Source of the DNA: Vineibacter terrae
GTDB taxonomy: Bacteria > Pseudomonadota > Alphaproteobacteria > Reyranellales > Reyranellaceae
DNA: 64,000 bases
Assembly: GCF_008039615.1 (NCBI RefSeq)
Contig: NZ_VDUZ01000003.1
Location: forward strand, 124,001 to 188,000
Direction: 5' to 3'
Positions 1 through 7,938 of this stretch are shown here, one piece after another. The stretch's first letter is position 1. Each line of letters starts with the position of its first letter. The position numbers were made by a program, and so were the translations under genes. The notes under the pieces are model-generated. The model worked only from the letters and a program-made list of their open reading frames with translations, did no database searches and was not told the DNA's origin.

Positions 1-345
1 CAGCGCCTCGGCATGGGCCTTCATGGCGCCGTCGATGAACAGCAGCCGCGAGCCTGAATCCTCGAGGATGTACTGTACCTCCGGCGTCGCCAGCCGGGTG
101 TTGACGGGCACCATGGCAGCGCCGATCCACGGGATGGCGTACATCAGCTCGAAATAGCGGTCGCTGTTGAGCGCCAGGATCGCGATCCGGTCGCCAGGCT
201 GCACGCCCGCTGCCTTCAGGCCGCCGGCGATCCGCGCCACGCGCTCGACGGTCTGCGACCATATCCGCCGCCGTCCCCGGAACACCGTGGACTTCTCCTT
301 GGGCCGGATCTGGCCCGCACGCCGCAACCCCTGTGTCAGATACAT
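1..345 (-). CDS. Acyl-CoA synthetase, N-terminal part (cut by window edge)
   Basis: This is the first 115 codons of an AMP-forming acyl-CoA synthetase/ligase, which activates a carboxylic acid to its CoA thioester through an acyl-adenylate. The visible N-terminal region has the family look: an early R-x-x-x-W-S-Q segment, then GVQPGDRIAILALNS, then the ELMYAIPWIGAAMVPVN stretch around residues 68-84 and a LEDSGSRLLFID segment near the edge. The AMP-binding P-loop and the catalytic Lys lie outside the window. It begins 52 bases downstream of the MFS gene on the same strand, so it is probably the last visible gene of the aromatic catabolic operon, activating the acid product. Substrate is unknown. 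Confidence 0.8.
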   Translation of the reverse strand, partial: MYLTQGLRRAGQIRPKEKSTVFRGRRRIWSQTVERVARIAGGLKAAGVQPGDRIAILALNSDRYFELMYAIPWIGAAMVPVNTRLATPEVQYILEDSGSRLLFIDGAMKAHAEAL

Positions 346-397
346 CGCCTGTCCTATCTGCGTTCCACTCCCCGGATATGGAGTTGCGTTTGGCGGC

Positions 398-1828
398 TCA
401 CGTCAAGGACGTTCGCGCGGGAACGGCTTGCTGGGCGGAAGCCTTGTCCGCCTCCGGCGGCGCGTCGGTGAGCGCCAGCGCCTTGCCGTGGGTCTCGACG
501 CCCAGGAACGTGAAGGCCAGCCCCAGCAGCAGCCCGCAGCCGGCCAGGAACAGGAAGGCGGGCATCACGGCGTCGGCCGTGGCCCTGGGCGACACGAAAT
601 TGCCGGTGCCGGCGATCAGCGCCAGGCACAGCGGGCCGGCGATCTTGCCGACGCCGTTGGCGGCCTGGGCCAGGCCGACGCCGCGGGCCGCGAGGCGCAC
701 CGGGAAGATCTCGGCCGAGTAGGGGCCGATGTTCGAGAAGCCGCCGTCGAAGAACAGGGCGCCCAGCACGATCATGATCATGAACAGCGGCCAGCCGGCC
801 GCGAACTGGTCATGGAAGAGGGCGGCGGCGCCCAGGGTCACGGCGATGCCGTAGCCCATGATCTCGCCGCTGCGCCGCCGGCCGATGCGCAGCGGCATCA
901 CCGTGAACAGGACGCGGCCCAGGATGCCGCTCAGGCTGACATAGACGAAGAGATGCGCCGCCTCCTTGGGCGCCAGTCCGAGCAGCAGGGCGACGATCGT
1001 CGGTCCCCACAGGAAGACGCCGTAGTTCGCCGTGCTGGCGCTGAACCAGACCAGCAGCGTCAGCCACAGCCGGCGCGGGTCGGCCAGCAGGTCGCGGAAG
1101 CTGGCCGAGGCGGGTGAGGCGGGCGGCGGGGCCGGCAGCGGCAGCGACTCGATGGGCAGGCCGAAGAAGCGCGCCGTCGTGGCGCGCGCTTCGGCGATAC
1201 GGCCGCGCGACACCAGCCAGCGCACGGATTCGGGCATGATGAGGACGATCGCGATCGCCGGCAGGATGGGGATGAAGCCCAGCGCCGCCAGGCCGCGCCA
1301 GCCCAGCACCTGCAGCAGCGCCGCCGCCGACAGCGAGGCCGCCAGGATGCCGAACGAGACCGGGATCACGGCGGCGCTGGTGATCAGCGTGCGATGGCGC
1401 GTGGGCGTGTATTCGACGATCAGCGGCATGCCGACGGCCGCCGCGGCGCCGACGCCGAAGCCGACCACGAAGCGCAGGACCGAGAACAGCACCCAGGCGC
1501 CGTCGGGCACGAAGGCCACCGAGCCCGAGGCGACGGCGCAGAGCAGCACGCCGGCGACCAGCAGCTTCTTGCGGCCCCAGATATCGGCCAGGGCGCCCCA
1601 GCACAGCGCGCCCACGATGGCGCCGATGCCGGCGCTCATCAGCATGATCGACGACTGGCCGAAGGTGAGCTGCCATTGCGGCGCCAGCACCACCACGAGG
1701 AAGCCGACGATGAAGAAATCGAAGAAGTCGAAGATCGTGGTCGCGATGCCCAGGCCCAGGCTCACCCAATAGCGCCAGTTCAGTGGGGCTTCGTCGTAGA
1801 TCGAGACCAGGTCCTTGGTTCCGGACAT
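398..1828 (-). CDS. MFS transporter, metabolite:H+ symporter type
   Basis: A 476-residue major facilitator permease with about twelve hydrophobic segments. It carries the cytoplasmic loop-2 motif GALADIWGRKKLL near residues 78-90 and an early acidic DFFDFF stretch in the first membrane helix, as in the aromatic acid:H+ and sugar/metabolite symporters. It probably imports an aromatic acid or related substrate across the inner membrane for the flavoprotein hydroxylase encoded upstream. It follows the alpha/beta hydrolase gene in the same direction, separated by 137 bases that hold a large stem-loop. The start ATG is preceded by a GGGAGG-type Shine-Dalgarno. Substrate is inferred from context only. 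Confidence 0.82.
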   Translation of the reverse strand: MSGTKDLVSIYDEAPLNWRYWVSLGLGIATTIFDFFDFFIVGFLVVVLAPQWQLTFGQSSIMLMSAGIGAIVGALCWGALADIWGRKKLLVAGVLLCAVASGSVAFVPDGAWVLFSVLRFVVGFGVGAAAAVGMPLIVEYTPTRHRTLITSAAVIPVSFGILAASLSAAALLQVLGWRGLAALGFIPILPAIAIVLIMPESVRWLVSRGRIAEARATTARFFGLPIESLPLPAPPPASPASASFRDLLADPRRLWLTLLVWFSASTANYGVFLWGPTIVALLLGLAPKEAAHLFVYVSLSGILGRVLFTVMPLRIGRRRSGEIMGYGIAVTLGAAALFHDQFAAGWPLFMIMIVLGALFFDGGFSNIGPYSAEIFPVRLAARGVGLAQAANGVGKIAGPLCLALIAGTGNFVSPRATADAVMPAFLFLAGCGLLLGLAFTFLGVETHGKALALTDAPPEADKASAQQAVPARTSLT

Positions 1829-1851
1829 TGTTTCCTCCCTTCATTTCATGC

Positions 1852-1947
1852 GGACCGCGGGCGTCCACGCCCGCATCGGCGTGCCCGCGCCGACGTTTCG
1901 CTCTCCGCTTCGCTACGCGCGAATGCGGGCGTGGACGCCCGCGGTCC
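1852..1947. repeat. Family C repeat: 25-bp perfect inverted repeat
   Basis: Positions 1852-1876 and 1923-1947 are exact reverse complements over 25 bases, beginning GGACCGCGGGCGTCC on the left arm, with a 46-base loop. It lies between the hydrolase and the MFS gene in what looks like one operon. Transcribed, it would form a very stable hairpin without a following U-tract, so mRNA stabilisation or partial termination is more plausible than full termination. Confidence 0.85.
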
Positions 1948-1965
1948 GAATGGCAGCTCCCTCGC

Positions 1966-2742
1966 TCAGCCCGACAGAAACCTGAGCACGGCTTGCGCCA
2001 CCGCCGCCGGGTCCTGGATCGTGCCGACATGGCCGATGCCGGGGATCGTCACGGCCTGGGCGCCGGCGATGTCGCTTGCCAGCGCCAAGGTGTGGGCCGG
2101 CGGGATCAGCCGGTCCTCGGCCGCCGCCAGGACCAGGGTGGGGGCGCGGATCGCGGCGAGGTCGATCGCCACGGGATGGCGCATCAGCGCGGCGCGGCGG
2201 GCCTTCTGGGCCTCATCGCGCGTGCTGCCGGCGAAGATGGCGGCCACTTCGGGATGCGCCTGCTGATAAGGTGCGGTGAAGAACCAGGCCGCGATGCGGC
2301 CGGCGCTCGCCGGCAGCCCGGCGCGCAGGGCCGCGATGGCCTGCATCGCCTCGGGATTGAGCGCTGCCAGGTTGGCCCCGACCCGGAAGGTGCTGCTCAG
2401 CACCAGCCGGTCGACCTTGTCGGAATGCCGGGCGGCCAGGACCTGCGCGATGGCGCCGCCGAGCGACGTGCCGAAGACGTGGGCGCGGGCATGGCCCAGG
2501 CCTTCGATCACGCCGGCGACGTCGTCGGCGAGGTCGAGCAGGGAGTATTCCTGCGGCGGGTTGCGGGTGCGGCCGGAATCGCGCTGGTCGCAGGCGATCA
2601 CCGTCGCATGCGGCGCCAGCAGCGGCGCGAACGCATCGAACATCGCATGGTCGGCCTCGGCGCCGTGCAGCAGCACCAGCGGCGGCCCGCTGCCGGTCTG
2701 CGCATAGGCGGTCTCCGTGCCGTTGGCCTGCACGACCTGCAT
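1966..2742 (-). CDS. Alpha/beta-fold hydrolase
   Basis: A 258-residue alpha/beta hydrolase of the ring-cleavage-product hydrolase or haloperoxidase-like group. The oxyanion region is VLLHGAEADH near residue 24, the nucleophile elbow is FGTSLGG (Ser near residue 92), and the C-terminal catalytic His is in GIGHVG. The chosen ATG has AAGGAG seven bases upstream; a longer reading upstream would overlap the preceding gene and adds a low-complexity Arg/Cys segment. It starts 22 bases after the flavoprotein hydroxylase gene, so the two are surely cotranscribed. The likely role is hydrolysis of an ester, lactone or C-C bond in the same degradative route; the exact substrate cannot be read. Confidence 0.85.
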   Translation of the reverse strand: MQVVQANGTETAYAQTGSGPPLVLLHGAEADHAMFDAFAPLLAPHATVIACDQRDSGRTRNPPQEYSLLDLADDVAGVIEGLGHARAHVFGTSLGGAIAQVLAARHSDKVDRLVLSSTFRVGANLAALNPEAMQAIAALRAGLPASAGRIAAWFFTAPYQQAHPEVAAIFAGSTRDEAQKARRAALMRHPVAIDLAAIRAPTLVLAAAEDRLIPPAHTLALASDIAGAQAVTIPGIGHVGTIQDPAAVAQAVLRFLSG

Positions 2743-2764
2743 CACGTTCTCCTTGTGAGAAGCG

Positions 2765-4369
2765 CTATCGCAACAGCGCCTGCAGCGCGTTGCCGAGCTC
2801 CTTGGCGGGATCCGACGGCAGCCATGGCATGCGCCAGGCGACATGGCCGTCGGGCCGCACCAGCGCGGCGCCGCGCAATCCCATCTGGAAGCCGTCGGCG
2901 GGATCGGCCGTCGGCAGCATGTGCAGGCCCAGCGGCTGCTTCAGTGATCTGGCCACGCTCCTGCCGGCCTCGAGCCATTCCTGGCCGAGCGGCCCGGCGA
3001 CGACGGCGAAGTCACGGTCGAACCAGTCGAGCGTCGATTGCTGGCGCGCGAGGTCGAGCCACAGATGCGGGAAGCGGCCGCCGGGCCGGTCGCTGGGCGT
3101 GTAGACACGCGTGTCGTGTCCCGTGCGCACCGTGCCGTCGGCGATCACCGCGCCCTGCTCGTAGGAGAAGCCCAGCGCCTGGCCGATGCTGTGCAGGTGC
3201 TTGTCCATGTCGTTGATCCAGAAGCGGATGCGGTCGGGGGTGCCCGAGCGGATCGCGTCCTCCGTGAGCGGAAAGCGGCGCATGTTGCCGGTGCTGAAAT
3301 CGGCATTGGATTCGGCGACCGGGCGGCGCTCCAGGTCGTAGCTGTCCAGCAGCCGCTCCGATGCCAGGCCCTTGAGCACATAGGCCAGCTTCCAGGCGAG
3401 GTTGTGCGCGTCCTGCACGCCCGAATTGAGGCCGAACCCGCCGGTGGGCGGGAAGCGGTGGGCGGCATCGCCCACCAGGAAGATGCGGCCGCGCCGGAAC
3501 GATGCGGCGACCTGCCGTGTCATGCGCCACACCGAGCGGTTCAGCAGCGTCACCTCGAGGTCCGGCACGCCGGTCTGGGCCCGGATGATCTGGATGATCT
3601 CGGCATCGCTCCAGGGGCGCGGACGCTCATCGGTGGCGCCGCCCACCGGCAGCAGGGTCAGCCAGCGGTCACGCCCGTTGGTGTTGAGGATGGTCGAGGC
3701 GACGGTGTGCGGATCCTGCGGGATGACGCGGTAGCCCGCCGCCTCGCGTGCCAGCGGGAAGCGGGACAGGTCGCCGCGCCAGTATTCGTTGCAGATCGTG
3801 GCCATGTTGGCGGGGCCGACCATATCGATGCCGGCGGAACGCCGTGTCGCGCTGCCGGCGCCATCGGCGGCGATGAGGTAGCGGGCACGCCATGTCGTGG
3901 TCTCGCCCGACGCAGCGCGGGTCGTCGCCTCGATGCCATCCTCTGTCTGCGTGAACGATTGGAACTCGGTCGAGAACAGCACCCGCGCATGCCGCGACGC
4001 CTTGACGACGCGGTAGATCTCCTCCTCGACGGCGTCCTGCGCCACCAGGCTCTTCCAGGCCGGGGTCTGGCCCAGGTTCGGCTCGGGCCGCGTGCGGCCG
4101 ATCTCGCGTCCGGCCACGCTCTCCACGAAGACGAACATGTCGGACTTGTCCTGCAGGCCGCGAGCGCGGATCGCGTCCTCGATCCCCCATTGCCGGAAGA
4201 TCTCCATCGTGCGCACCCAGCAGCCGCGCGACTTGGGATGATCGGTGGTGGTGGCGCTCTTCTCGACGACGGCGCAGTCGATGCCGAAGCGATCCAGCAG
4301 CAGCGCCATGGCCAGTCCGACCGGGCCCCCACCGACGATGAGCACCGATGTCGTGTTGGCTTCCGTCAT
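2765..4369 (-). CDS. FAD-dependent aromatic hydroxylase (class A flavoprotein monooxygenase)
   Basis: A 534-residue flavoprotein of the PheA/TfdB/MhpA group, which hydroxylates phenolic rings using NAD(P)H and O2. The FAD-binding GGGPVGLAMALLLDRFG motif lies at about residues 12-28, the DG motif in LIAADGAGSATRR near residue 170, and the GD motif in FLVGDAAHRFPPTGGFG near residue 295. The C-terminal thioredoxin-like domain typical of the group follows. The start ATG has GGGGA upstream; a second ATG four codons earlier is possible. It is the first gene of a leftward operon (hydroxylase, hydrolase, permease, CoA ligase) and is divergent from a LysR gene, the classical layout of an inducible aromatic pathway. 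Confidence 0.88.
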   Translation of the reverse strand: MTEANTTSVLIVGGGPVGLAMALLLDRFGIDCAVVEKSATTTDHPKSRGCWVRTMEIFRQWGIEDAIRARGLQDKSDMFVFVESVAGREIGRTRPEPNLGQTPAWKSLVAQDAVEEEIYRVVKASRHARVLFSTEFQSFTQTEDGIEATTRAASGETTTWRARYLIAADGAGSATRRSAGIDMVGPANMATICNEYWRGDLSRFPLAREAAGYRVIPQDPHTVASTILNTNGRDRWLTLLPVGGATDERPRPWSDAEIIQIIRAQTGVPDLEVTLLNRSVWRMTRQVAASFRRGRIFLVGDAAHRFPPTGGFGLNSGVQDAHNLAWKLAYVLKGLASERLLDSYDLERRPVAESNADFSTGNMRRFPLTEDAIRSGTPDRIRFWINDMDKHLHSIGQALGFSYEQGAVIADGTVRTGHDTRVYTPSDRPGGRFPHLWLDLARQQSTLDWFDRDFAVVAGPLGQEWLEAGRSVARSLKQPLGLHMLPTADPADGFQMGLRGAALVRPDGHVAWRMPWLPSDPAKELGNALQALLR

Positions 4370-4422
4370 GCGTTTCCCCATTGCTTGTTGGCCCTGAGCC
4401 TGCAGTGGCGCCTTCCATCTAG

Positions 4423-4436
4423 CAAATATATGTTTG
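4423..4436. promoter_or_regulatory. Candidate LysR operator in divergent promoter region
   Basis: CAAATATATGTTTG matches its own reverse complement at 12 of 14 positions and lies in the 102-base gap between the divergent hydroxylase and LysR genes, 36 bases before the LysR start. It is the most AT-rich stretch in the neighbourhood. LysR proteins typically bind imperfect dyads of this kind in a shared divergent promoter; binding here is inferred. Confidence 0.4.
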
Positions 4437-4471
4437 ATATCCTTTCCATCTCGCTTTGAGATAGGTAGCGC

Positions 4472-5389
4472 ATGGATCTGCGGCAGCTTCGCTACTTCGT
4501 CGCCATCGCCGAGCGCGGCAGCTTCAGCGCCGCGGCGAGCGCGCTCAATGTCGCGCAGTCGGCGCTCAGCCGGCACATGAAGGCGCTCGAGCAGGAGATG
4601 GGCGGACTGCTCTTCGAGCGCGGCCGGCACGGCATCGCGATCAGCGAATCGGGAAAGATCCTGCTCGACCGCGCACGCTACATGCTGGGCGAGATCGACA
4701 ACATCCGGGCCGAGGTCTCGCTGGAGAACCGCGAGCCTGGCGGCACGGTGCGGCTGGCAGCGCCGTCGACCCTGGCCGACATTCTCTTCGCGCCGCTGGC
4801 GCAGCACGTCGCGCGCCGCTTTCCGCGCGTGCGGGTGCAGTTCAGCGAAGGACTGACCGAGGAGCTGTGCGGGCGCGTGCTGCGCGGCGCGCTCGATCTG
4901 GCGCTGGTGACGACGCCGCAGCGCAACGAGCATCTCGACTATGTCGAGCTGTTCACGGAAGGGGTCTACCTGATCGGCGCGCCGGATGATCCGCGCATGC
5001 GCACGCGCAGCTTCACGCCCGGCGCCGTGGCGGCGCTGCCGCTGATCCTGCCGCTCAGCGAGGTCGGGCGCGCGCTGCTGCCCGAGCGCCCGGCCTGCGC
5101 CTTCCGGGTCGACAACATGATTCCGCTGAAGCAGATGGTGATGGCCGGCCTCGGCTACGGCTTCCTGCCGTATTCCGGCATCCACCAGGAGCTGGCCGCC
5201 GGCACCCTGGCCGCCGTCGAGATCCCGTGGATCCGTGCCCGGCGCGTGCTGGCGCTGCCGCGCGACCGGCCCACCAGCCGCGCCACCCGCGAGATGGTCG
5301 CCGCCATCAAGGCCGTCAGCGCCACCCTCATCGCCGACGGCCGCATCCGGTGCGTGACAAGTCGACCCATCTCCCCGCGAAAGCGCTAG
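4472..5389 (+). CDS. LysR-family transcriptional regulator
   Basis: A 305-residue LysR regulator. The winged helix-turn-helix occupies residues 1-60 (MDLRQLRYFVAIAERGSFS, then AASALNVAQSALSRHMKALE), followed by a periplasmic-binding-like effector domain to about residue 295. It is transcribed divergently from the aromatic hydroxylase operon, and members of this family usually activate the adjacent operon in response to a pathway intermediate. The C-terminal residues (CVTSRPISPRKR) are basic and may be unstructured. Its own promoter and the operon promoter share the 102-base gap with the dyad at 4423-4436. Confidence 0.9.
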   Translation: MDLRQLRYFVAIAERGSFSAAASALNVAQSALSRHMKALEQEMGGLLFERGRHGIAISESGKILLDRARYMLGEIDNIRAEVSLENREPGGTVRLAAPSTLADILFAPLAQHVARRFPRVRVQFSEGLTEELCGRVLRGALDLALVTTPQRNEHLDYVELFTEGVYLIGAPDDPRMRTRSFTPGAVAALPLILPLSEVGRALLPERPACAFRVDNMIPLKQMVMAGLGYGFLPYSGIHQELAAGTLAAVEIPWIRARRVLALPRDRPTSRATREMVAAIKAVSATLIADGRIRCVTSRPISPRKR

Positions 5390-5422
5390 GGTGCATCTTT
5401 CCACCCTCGGAAAATCAGGACT

Positions 5423-5449
5423 GTCATCCCGAGCGCAGCGAGGGATGAC
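5423..5449. repeat. Family A repeat, minimal form
   Basis: GTCATCCC (5423-5430) and GGGATGAC (5442-5449) close a 27-base hairpin around GAGCGCAGCGA. This is a family A element collapsed onto its two outer arms, lacking the internal stem and centre present in the 85-base copies. It lies between the LysR and P450 genes. Confidence 0.75.
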
Positions 5450-5486
5450 GGTCTTGATTCCAGCCTGTGCGAAAGGAAGGCAGAGT

Positions 5487-5508
5487 TTCGATACAATTGT
5501 GTATCGAA
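5487..5508. promoter_or_regulatory. Strong operator-like palindrome upstream of P450 gene
   Basis: TTCGATACA (5487-5495) and TGTATCGAA (5500-5508) are perfect 9-base inverted repeats with a 4-base spacer. The site lies 59 bases upstream of the P450 start, where a repressor would block transcription. The form suits a homodimeric regulator of the GntR, TetR or MarR kind rather than the upstream LysR protein; none of those is encoded nearby. Confidence 0.55.
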
Positions 5509-5566
5509 CTGCTTGGCGTGGCGGCCGGGTTCCGCTAGGGTGTGGCAAACTCGCGGAGGAAGTGCG

Positions 5567-6796
5567 ATGCCCGATACCCTGACGACGGCGCCGCAGGCGC
5601 CCGTGTTCAATCCGCTGGATCCGGCCTTCATCGCCGATCCGTATCCCACGTACCGCTACCTGCGCGAGACGGCGCCGGTGTTCCGCACGCCGCTGGGGAT
5701 GTGCATCGCCAGCCGCTACACCGACATCGCCCTGGTGCTGCGCGACAAGCGGTTCGGCAAGGCCTATGCCGCGGGCATCGTGCGCCGCTACGGCGAGCAG
5801 GGGCTGCAGGAGCGCGCCTTCGCCAATCTCGGCGCCACGATGCTGGTGCTGGATCCGCCCGACCACACCCGCCTGCGCGGTCTTGTGACCAAGGCGTTCA
5901 CGGCCCGCCGCGTCGAGGAGATGCGCCCGCGCATCGCGGCCCTGATCGATTCCCTGATCGACCGCGTCCACGACCAGGGCAGGATGGATGTCATCTGGGA
6001 CTTCGCCCACCGCCTGCCGGTGATCGTGATCTGCGACATGCTGGGCATCCCCGAGGAGGAGCGCGGCCAGTTCCTTGACCAATCCTACGTCAATGGCCGG
6101 CTGATCGATCCCGTGCCGATGAGCCGTCAGGAGATCGACGACTCCAACAAGCGCACCGAGGAGTCCGATGCCTATTTCGACAAGCTCTTCGAGCGCCGCC
6201 GGCGCGAGCCGGGCGACGACCTGACGACGCTGCTGGTGCAGGCCGAGGAGGCGGGCGACCGGCTGTCGCCCCTGGAGCTGCGCGCCAATGTCAGCCTGCT
6301 GTTCGCTGCCGGCCATGAAACCACCGCCAACCTGATCGGCAACGGCCTGCTGGCGCTGCATCGCAACCCCGAGCAGTGGCAGAAGCTCAGGGATGATCCG
6401 TCGCTGGCGGTCGGCGCCGTGGAGGAGCTGCTGCGCTACGATTCCTCGGTGCAGATGACCAGCCGCGTCGCGCACGAGGACCTCGAGCTGGGCGGCTTCC
6501 CGGTCAAGAAGGGCGAGCAGGTGGTGTGCCTGCTGGGCGGCGCCAACCGCGACCCGGCGATCTACAGCGATCCCGAGCGGCTCGACATCACGCGCCAGAA
6601 CGTCCGGCCGCTGTCCTTCGGCGGCGGCATCCATCACTGCCTGGGCGCCCAGCTGGCGCGGCTCGAGGGCGAGCTGGCGTTCAAGGCGCTGGTCACGCGC
6701 CTGCCCGATCTGCGCCTGCCCGGGATCGACGCGCCGCAATGGCGCCCCAGCTTCACCCTGCGCGGCCTGAAGACGCTGCCGGCCGCGTGGGGGTGA
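5567..6796 (+). CDS. Cytochrome P450
   Basis: A 409-residue soluble bacterial P450. The I-helix oxygen-binding motif AAGHETT is at about 247-253, the K-helix ExxR is E287-R290, and the haem-ligand signature FGGGIHHCLG places the Cys at 358, all intact. The length matches bacterial class I CYPs, which need a ferredoxin and reductase; neither is encoded here. The start was set at the ATG with GGAGGAAG upstream, since the extra 18 codons upstream look like noncoding sequence. The gene is probably monocistronic, as a repeat separates it from the asparaginase gene. The palindrome at 5487-5508 suggests regulated expression. Substrate is unknown. Confidence 0.92.
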   Translation: MPDTLTTAPQAPVFNPLDPAFIADPYPTYRYLRETAPVFRTPLGMCIASRYTDIALVLRDKRFGKAYAAGIVRRYGEQGLQERAFANLGATMLVLDPPDHTRLRGLVTKAFTARRVEEMRPRIAALIDSLIDRVHDQGRMDVIWDFAHRLPVIVICDMLGIPEEERGQFLDQSYVNGRLIDPVPMSRQEIDDSNKRTEESDAYFDKLFERRRREPGDDLTTLLVQAEEAGDRLSPLELRANVSLLFAAGHETTANLIGNGLLALHRNPEQWQKLRDDPSLAVGAVEELLRYDSSVQMTSRVAHEDLELGGFPVKKGEQVVCLLGGANRDPAIYSDPERLDITRQNVRPLSFGGGIHHCLGAQLARLEGELAFKALVTRLPDLRLPGIDAPQWRPSFTLRGLKTLPAAWG

Positions 6797-6828
6797 CGAC
6801 AAGGGACTTGCGGCCGACCGCTTAGTCC

Positions 6829-6907
6829 GTCATGTCGAGCGCAGCGAGGCACCTCCCGGGAACGGCGTTCCTGTTCGCAGGAGATTCCTCGCTGCGCTCG
6901 CAATGAC
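6829..6907. repeat. Family A repeat, diverged copy
   Basis: The left end GTCATGTCGAGCGCAGCGAG and right end CTCGCTGCGCTCGCAATGAC pair with a few mismatches, and the centre differs from the other copies. It lies between the P450 stop and the asparaginase start and ends just before the Shine-Dalgarno of the latter. Confidence 0.7.
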
Positions 6908-6921
6908 GGAAGGGAAAAGGC

Positions 6922-7938
6922 GTGAGCAGCGACAAGCCGATCGTCATCGAGGTGACGCGCGGCGCCATGATCGAGAGCCGGCATGTCGGCGCTGGCGCCG
7001 TCATGAAGATCGACGGCACGGTGGCGGCGTCATGGGGTGACATCGACTCGCCCGTCATGGCGCGGTCGGCGATCAAGCCGCTGCAGGCGATCCCGCTGGT
7101 CGAGAGCGGCGCCGCCGAGCGCTTCAGCCTTTCCGACATGCACCTGTCGCTGGCCTGCGCCTCGCACAACGGCGAGCCGCGCCATGTCGAGGCCGTGCGG
7201 GCGTGGCTGTCCCGGGTCGGGCTGTCCGAGGCTGACCTCGAATGCGGCGCCCATGCGCCGGGCCGGCTGCCGGTCTACGAAGCCTTCCTGCGCAGCGGCG
7301 CCGCGCTGACGGCGGCCTTCAACAACTGCTCGGGCAAGCACACCGGCTTTCTCACGACGGCGGTCCACAAGGGCGAGCCGACGCACGGCTATATCCGGCG
7401 CGATCATCCCGTGCAGCAGCGCCTGCTGGGCGTCTACGAGCAGCTGGCGCAATGCGATCTGTCGCGCGCGCCGATGGGCACGGACGGCTGCGGCATCCCC
7501 ACCATCGGCGTGCCGCTGCGGCACATGGCGCTGGCGATGGCCAACATGGCCAACCCGGCCCGCCTGCCGGAAGCACGTGTCACGGCGATCCGGCGCATCC
7601 GCGCTGCCATGAACGCCGAGCCGTTCTACATGGCCGGCACCGGCCGCTTCTGCACCCGCATCAACGGCACGCTGGCCGGCGTGGCCCAGATCAAGACAGG
7701 CGCCGAGGGCGTCTATTGCGCCATGCTGCCGACCCTGGGGCTGGGCGTGGCGCTCAAGATCTGGGACGGCACGGCGCGCGCGTCGGAAGTGGCGCTGGCC
7801 GCCATCCTGCGCCATCTGGGCGTGCTGTCCGATGCCCAGTTCGATGCGGCGGTGACGCCGCCGGTCCTCAACGTCGTCGGCCTCAAGGTCGGCGACATCC
7901 GTCCGGCCGCCTCATGGCTCGGCGCCGCCAGCCGGTAG
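6922..7938 (+). CDS. L-asparaginase II, Rhizobium etli (AnsA/ReAV) type
   Basis: A 338-residue asparaginase of the family typified by the inducible R. etli enzyme, unrelated to E. coli AnsB; it hydrolyses L-asparagine to aspartate and ammonia. The key residues of that family are visible: Ser49 and Lys52 in the RSAIKP motif, Cys136 and Lys139 in NNCSGKH, and Cys190 in TDGCGIP, which correspond with a one-residue offset to the nucleophile pair and zinc ligands known for ReAV. It starts with GTG after GGAAGGGAAAAGG. Its 3' end overlaps the RNA methyltransferase gene by 25 bases, so the two may be translationally coupled. Confidence 0.88.
   Translation: MSSDKPIVIEVTRGAMIESRHVGAGAVMKIDGTVAASWGDIDSPVMARSAIKPLQAIPLVESGAAERFSLSDMHLSLACASHNGEPRHVEAVRAWLSRVGLSEADLECGAHAPGRLPVYEAFLRSGAALTAAFNNCSGKHTGFLTTAVHKGEPTHGYIRRDHPVQQRLLGVYEQLAQCDLSRAPMGTDGCGIPTIGVPLRHMALAMANMANPARLPEARVTAIRRIRAAMNAEPFYMAGTGRFCTRINGTLAGVAQIKTGAEGVYCAMLPTLGLGVALKIWDGTARASEVALAAILRHLGVLSDAQFDAAVTPPVLNVVGLKVGDIRPAASWLGAASR

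Noticed and set aside
2765-6802. A 1345-codon open frame on the minus strand
   Set aside because: Only its 3' third (2765-4369) is protein-like; the rest is antisense to the LysR and P450 genes and arises from high GC content.
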